DNA of 10,727 bases from Ichthyophonus hoferi (Eukaryota > Opisthokonta > Ichthyosporea > Ichthyophonida > Ichthyophonidae). A program made the position numbers and the translations under genes. How positions within the stretch are numbered: position 1 is the stretch's first letter; each line of letters begins with the position of its first letter. Below the pieces are notes generated by a model. The model saw only the letters and a program-made list of their open reading frames with translations. It did no database searches and was not told the DNA's origin. The stretch is taken from contig NAOQ01000020.1 of assembly GCA_002751075.1 (NCBI GenBank), forward strand, positions 13,576 through 24,302. The letters are read 5' to 3'. Below are positions 9,101-10,727 of the stretch, one piece after another.

Positions 9101-10663
9101 TCTCCGCCTTAATTTCTGCATAGGGTAATAGGGTAGAGGGGAATGAGAGAGAGCGAGCGTAGAGTTAAAGACAGAGAGAAGAGGGAGAGGAAGAAAAGAA
9201 CGGCCATTAGTGGACAAGGTACAAGGTTGTCACATGAAAGACCAATACATTACTACTAACATTGCACCGAGGGTCCCCATAGATATATGGCTATACACTT
9301 GAGTATAGTTTGTGTTATTACATATTTAAGAATGCACAATTTAAAATAAATGTTCCAATAAAAAACTCCAATTAAAGCCCGCTATGATATAAAATAACAC
9401 TCAAATCAAGCATCTAAGTACCACACGCACTAATTACAGCGATTAATGTAATATAACGGTTCGCTTCTATCCAATGGAGATCAGTATATCATATTATTGT
9501 CGACATGGGAGATGATGTTCGGTGCTATGATTGGTCGAGTAAGATACAGCAATCCTTTCATCGCTATGGTAATTGGCCCAAAAGGCACATGACATACATA
9601 GGGACGATATAGTATACAAGGAGTCAAGCAATAAAAACAAAACCACCGTTCAGACAAAAGAGAACATAAACACAGGCATAGACGAGCGCCAACCTTCTTT
9701 CTTACAGGAAGGTCCCTATTTCCTTGTTCGCTAGTCGAGGGGTCACTAGGCCCACTATCAACGTCCTTATTACCCTAGGGGTGATCGTAATGTGGTCAGG
9801 CTTTATAACATAATGCAACATAGCAGCACATTTATCCTTTCTTTTTACTTTGCAGGCAGGCATTTAAAGAAATAAGAGGAGAGAAGGCTTTGGGTATTGA
9901 ACTATAAGCGGGAATAGTAGGGAATAGTAAGGAATAATAGAGAATAGTAAGGAATAGTATAGAATAGTAGGCAATAGTAAGGAATAGTAGAGAATAGTAA
10001 GGAATAGTAAGGAATAATAAGGAACAATAGAGAATAGTAGGGAATAGTAAGAAATAGTATAGAATAGTAAGGAATAGTAAGGAATAGTATAGAATAGTAG
10101 GGAATAGTAAGGAATAGTAGAGAATAGTAGGGAATAATAAGGAATAGTAGGGAATAGTAAGGAATAATAGGAAATAGCAATGAATAATAGGGAATAAGAG
10201 GGGATAGTAAGGAATAATAAGGAATAGTAGGGAATAGTAAGGAATAGTAGGGAATAGTAAGGAATAGTACGGAATAGTAAGGAATAGTAGAGAATAGTAA
10301 GAAATAGTAGAGAATAGTAGAGAATAGTAGGGAATAGTAGGGAATAGTAAGGAATAGTAGAGGATAGTAGGGAATAGAAAAAATAGTAGAGACTAGTAGG
10401 CAATAGTAGGGAATAGTAGGGAATAGAAAGGAATAGTAGGAGATAGTGGGGCAAAGATGTGGAGTCAGATGGGAGGATATAAAGAACCGGTCTATAACAA
10501 TAAAACATAGAAGATAGAGCGGCTAGTAAACCCACTGTCTTCTGAGGGAGGGTACTAAGGCTGCCAGATGCGGCCGAGGAAGTGGAGGAGGGAATGGTAT
10601 ATCGCAGATTGTTGACTACGTTGAACAACATTTTAACCATTTCTTGACCTTCAGGTGTGTTAC
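5995..10663 (-). CDS. Unrecognised multi-exon gene, 3' part (11 exons)
   Basis: Eleven exons on the - strand chain with matching phases into about 299 residues, entering from an upstream exon beyond the right edge and ending at TAA. Exon order: 10663-10536, 9774-9706, 9115-9028, 8824-8797, 8419-8385, 8245-8180, 7917-7841, 7513-7411, 7247-7160, 6804-6756, 6165-5995. I do not recognise the protein. Residues about 43-65 are polar and rich in Ser, Pro, Asp and Gly, probably disordered. Residues about 110-270 look like amphipathic helices (for example GVLSLGMVKVLVDLDESLDA, EMILASELRTCIESMIELKQ, KDPAKVLDALNLYLAE). The last 25 or so residues are acidic and polar. I see no signal peptide, membrane segment, zinc finger or catalytic motif. 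A helical scaffold or adaptor domain is one possibility, but that is a guess. The small exons 8824-8797 and 8419-8385 and the donor at 10536 are the weakest parts. Confidence 0.72.
6166..6755 (-). other. Intron of unrecognised gene, 590 bp
   Basis: This intron separates the last two coding exons and is bounded by gtaagg and cccccacag. Its right third is a tandem repeat (see the repeat entry). The overlapping open frames at 6099-6323 (-) and 6143-6346 (+) are shadows. Confidence 0.78.
6537..6724. repeat. 23-bp minisatellite passing into a TATAC pentamer run
   Basis: About four to five copies of a 23-bp unit containing TTAATACTATACTATATT are followed by a run of the pentamer TATAC (about 6675-6712) and a short TATATA end. 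The pentamer is contained within the larger unit, so the two probably arose from each other by slippage and unit expansion. The sequence is nearly pure A/T with regularly spaced C. Confidence 0.9.
6756..6804 (-). CDS. Unrecognised gene, 49-base exon
   Basis: The first base completes an Arg codon, then the frame reads KDPAKVLDALNLYLAE, ending in phase 0. The acceptor is gtacacacatag and the donor GAG|gtaagg is strong. The sequence is a clear amphipathic helix. Confidence 0.8.
6805..7159 (-). other. Intron of unrecognised gene, 355 bp
   Basis: It is bounded by gttggt and acacatag. The long open frame reported on this strand (7242 to 6859) runs out of the exon into the intron and has no coding character beyond the donor. 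Confidence 0.75.
7160..7247 (-). CDS. Unrecognised gene, exon
   Basis: The frame reads (G)EMILASELRTCIESMIELKQ, then TALMRVKG, and ends with AG of an Arg codon. The acceptor is cctgtgatacag. The donor AAG|gttggt is used here. A second donor five codon positions on (TTG|gtaatt at 7155-7156) with acceptor ag at 6801-6802 would give RLDPAK in place of RKDPAK, also in frame. Confidence 0.82.
7411..7513 (-). CDS. Unrecognised gene, exon
   Basis: The frame reads SQATQARFEKYLLKAVETLK, then TTAELCDLPVRNEN, and ends one base into Gly. The acceptor is actattatatacacag and the donor is AATG|gtatgt. The open frame extends further upstream to an ATG at 7585, but only the acceptor at 7514-7515 gives the phase needed by the preceding exon. 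Confidence 0.83.
7514..7840 (-). other. Intron of unrecognised gene, 327 bp
   Basis: It is bounded by gtaagg and tatacacag, and contains the 38-bp perfect tandem duplication. Confidence 0.75.
7669..7746. repeat. Perfect 38-bp tandem duplication
   Basis: Two adjacent copies, starting at 7670 (agggcagatacagctaac and on) and 7708, are identical over 38 bases, with one further matching base on either side. Two identical copies without drift suggest a recent duplication, or a duplication error in the assembly. It lies inside an intron, so it has no effect on the coding frame. Confidence 0.95.
7841..7917 (-). CDS. Unrecognised gene, exon
   Basis: The frame reads LKNRQKHEVYGTLAAYTDVP, then KATIA, in phase 0 at its end. 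The acceptor is tatatactttccag and the donor is GCG|gtaagg. The first two bases complete the Ala codon left open by the previous exon. Confidence 0.85.
8010..8033 (+). repeat. Short dispersed repeat (pair with 4370-4393)
   Basis: CCAATAAA then three differing bases then TGATTAACCATA occurs here and at 4371-4393, 20 of 23 positions matching. One copy is in the PMS2 3' region and the other in an intron of the opposite gene. In AT-rich DNA this may be chance or a scrap of an old repeat. Confidence 0.25.
8180..8245 (-). CDS. Unrecognised gene, helical exon
   Basis: The frame reads (A)NRGVLSLGMVKVLVDLDESLD and ends one base into an Ala codon. The acceptor aaccccatctacgtacag and donor GATG|gtaagt are both strong. 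The alternation of hydrophobic and charged residues points to a buried helix followed by an acidic turn. Confidence 0.85.
8385..8419 (-). CDS. Tentative 35-base exon
   Basis: The acceptor is gacgtcatacag and the donor is CCAG|gtgtga. It encodes RIRKYCREKWP, with split codons that fit the next exon exactly (G|CC gives Ala). Together with the 28-base exon it adds 63 bases, a multiple of three, so the pair could be absent and the exon at 9028-9115 spliced straight to 8180-8245 in frame. The acceptor overlaps a perfect 14-bp palindrome. Confidence 0.5.
8422..8435. promoter_or_regulatory. 14-bp palindrome with perfect CRE core
   Basis: GTATGACGTCATAC is its own reverse complement and contains TGACGTCA, the full cAMP-response element bound by CREB/ATF factors. 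It lies right at the acceptor of the 35-base exon of the minus-strand gene. The motif is seen in the sequence; any binding or promoter role is unproven. Confidence 0.3.
8797..8824 (-). CDS. Tentative 28-base micro-exon
   Basis: The acceptor is gtatagctgtag (weak pyrimidine tract) and the donor is CTGG|gtgtac. It encodes MAWAKVSP flanked by split codons that complete Asp on the left and Gly on the right. It was found because the previous exon ends in phase 1 while the next starts in phase 2, so some exon of suitable length is needed if 8419-8385 is real. Other explanations are possible. Confidence 0.4.
8942..8993. repeat. Short degenerate repeat of GAATACTAAT type
   Basis: Four to five imperfect copies of a unit of about 10 bases (GAATACTGAT, GAATACTAAT, CAATAATAAT, GAATACTAAT, GAATAC) lie in an intron of the minus-strand gene. 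Confidence 0.75.
9028..9115 (-). CDS. Unrecognised gene, exon with basic N-terminal stretch
   Basis: The frame reads KLRRRNPFSFDVSQESLAML, then THIKKIAPK, and ends one base into the next codon. The acceptor ctattaccctatgcag and donor AAAG|gtaggc are good. The basic KLRRR followed by a likely helix marks the start of the folded part of the visible protein. Confidence 0.78.
9116..9705 (-). other. Intron of unrecognised gene, 590 bp
   Basis: It is bounded by gtaaga and ccctatgcag, and next to the exon has a long pyrimidine tract on the - strand (9125-9195, seen as GA-rich on +). The open frame reaching up to 9217 is the exon frame extended into that tract. Confidence 0.75.
9706..9774 (-). CDS. 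Unrecognised gene, Ser/Pro/Asp-rich exon
   Basis: Sixty-nine bases, phase 0 at both ends, encode GNKDVDSGPSDPSTSEQGNR, DLP. The acceptor is cacccctag and the donor is CCT|gtaaga. The composition suggests a flexible linker. Being a multiple of three with phase 0 on both sides, it could be skipped without changing the frame. Confidence 0.65.
9775..10535 (-). other. Intron of unrecognised gene, 761 bp, mostly repeat
   Basis: The boundaries are the fair donor gtgggt and acceptor cacccctag. About 70 percent of the length is the 10-bp minisatellite. The 258-residue open frame that runs through it (10640 to 9864) joins the true exon with repeat-derived Tyr/Leu/Ser-rich sequence. Confidence 0.65.
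9911..10450. repeat. 10-bp minisatellite, about 54 copies
   Basis: The array repeats GGAATAGTAA with variants GGAATAGTAG, AGAATAGTAG, AGAATAGTAT and GGAATAATAA, keeping a 10-base register for about 460 bases before slipping near 10375. On the transcribed (-) strand it is pyrimidine-rich and lacks stops in more than one frame, giving a 10-residue periodic peptide (PYYSLLFLTI type) that is an artefact. Confidence 0.95.
10536..10663 (-). CDS. Unrecognised gene, first visible exon
   Basis: The acceptor is attctctttctgccag, a strong pyrimidine tract, ending just above 10663. After a partial codon the frame reads NTPEGQEMVKMLFNVVNNLR, then YTIPSSTSSAASGSLSTLPQ, KT. The donor ACA|gtgggt is only fair. 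It was chosen because it keeps phase 0 with the next exon and because the frame beyond it runs into the repeat. An ATG at 10640-10638 could look like a start, but the strong acceptor upstream argues for an internal exon. Confidence 0.6.
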
Positions 10664-10677
10664 CTGGCAGAAAGAGA

Positions 10678-10689
10678 ATAATAATAATA

Positions 10690-10727
<38 letters not shown>
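10678..10727. repeat. (AAT)n microsatellite
   Basis: About sixteen ATA/AAT triplets with one early interruption run to the right edge of the window, immediately upstream (on the - strand) of the acceptor tract of the first visible exon. Confidence 0.95.

Noticed and set aside
9864-10640. 258-residue open frame on the - strand, the longest in the window
   Set aside because: Most of it is translated 10-bp minisatellite. Only the part 10663-10536 looks like a real exon.

Overview
This window is nuclear DNA from a eukaryote, most likely an invertebrate animal. Several things point that way: the sequence is AT-rich, there is no long single-exon gene, short exons are joined by GT-AG introns (and one GC-AG intron), and several introns carry microsatellites and minisatellites. 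The protein fragment of PMS2 looks animal-like, but I cannot fix the phylum from one window. I see no bacterial operon, tRNA, rRNA, CRISPR array or intact mobile element.

Left part (1-4001, + strand): the 3' end of the mismatch-repair gene PMS2. Four exons (1733-1844, 2443-2585, 3552-3587, 3924-4001) join in frame into 122 residues ending at a TAG stop. They carry the C-terminal endonuclease-domain motifs ACR and CPHGRP. The exons encoding the rest of the protein, including the catalytic DQHA motif, were not found in positions 1-1732 and probably lie beyond the left edge. That stretch reads as an intron with a (GTAT)n tract and a 21-bp minisatellite. One PMS2 intron starts with GC rather than GT, and the reading frame supports it.

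Middle (4002-5994): an AT-rich spacer between two convergent genes. It holds the PMS2 3' UTR with candidate AATAAA signals and probably the 3' UTR of the opposite gene. I see no gene in it.

Right part (5995-10663, - strand): the 3' part of a second multi-exon gene. Eleven short exons can be chained with consistent phases into about 299 residues ending in a TAA stop. I do not recognise the protein. It looks largely alpha-helical, with a disordered Ser/Pro-rich stretch near the left end of the visible part and an acidic, polar C-terminal tail. Its introns contain a 10-bp minisatellite of about 54 copies, a 23-bp/5-bp minisatellite and a perfect 38-bp tandem duplication, and an (AAT)n tract lies just upstream of its first visible exon.

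The two genes face each other tail to tail. Nothing in the sequence suggests that they work together. The points most worth a second look are the unidentified gene with its possible frame-neutral pair of tiny exons, the GC-AG intron in PMS2, and the frame-open tandem repeats in the introns.
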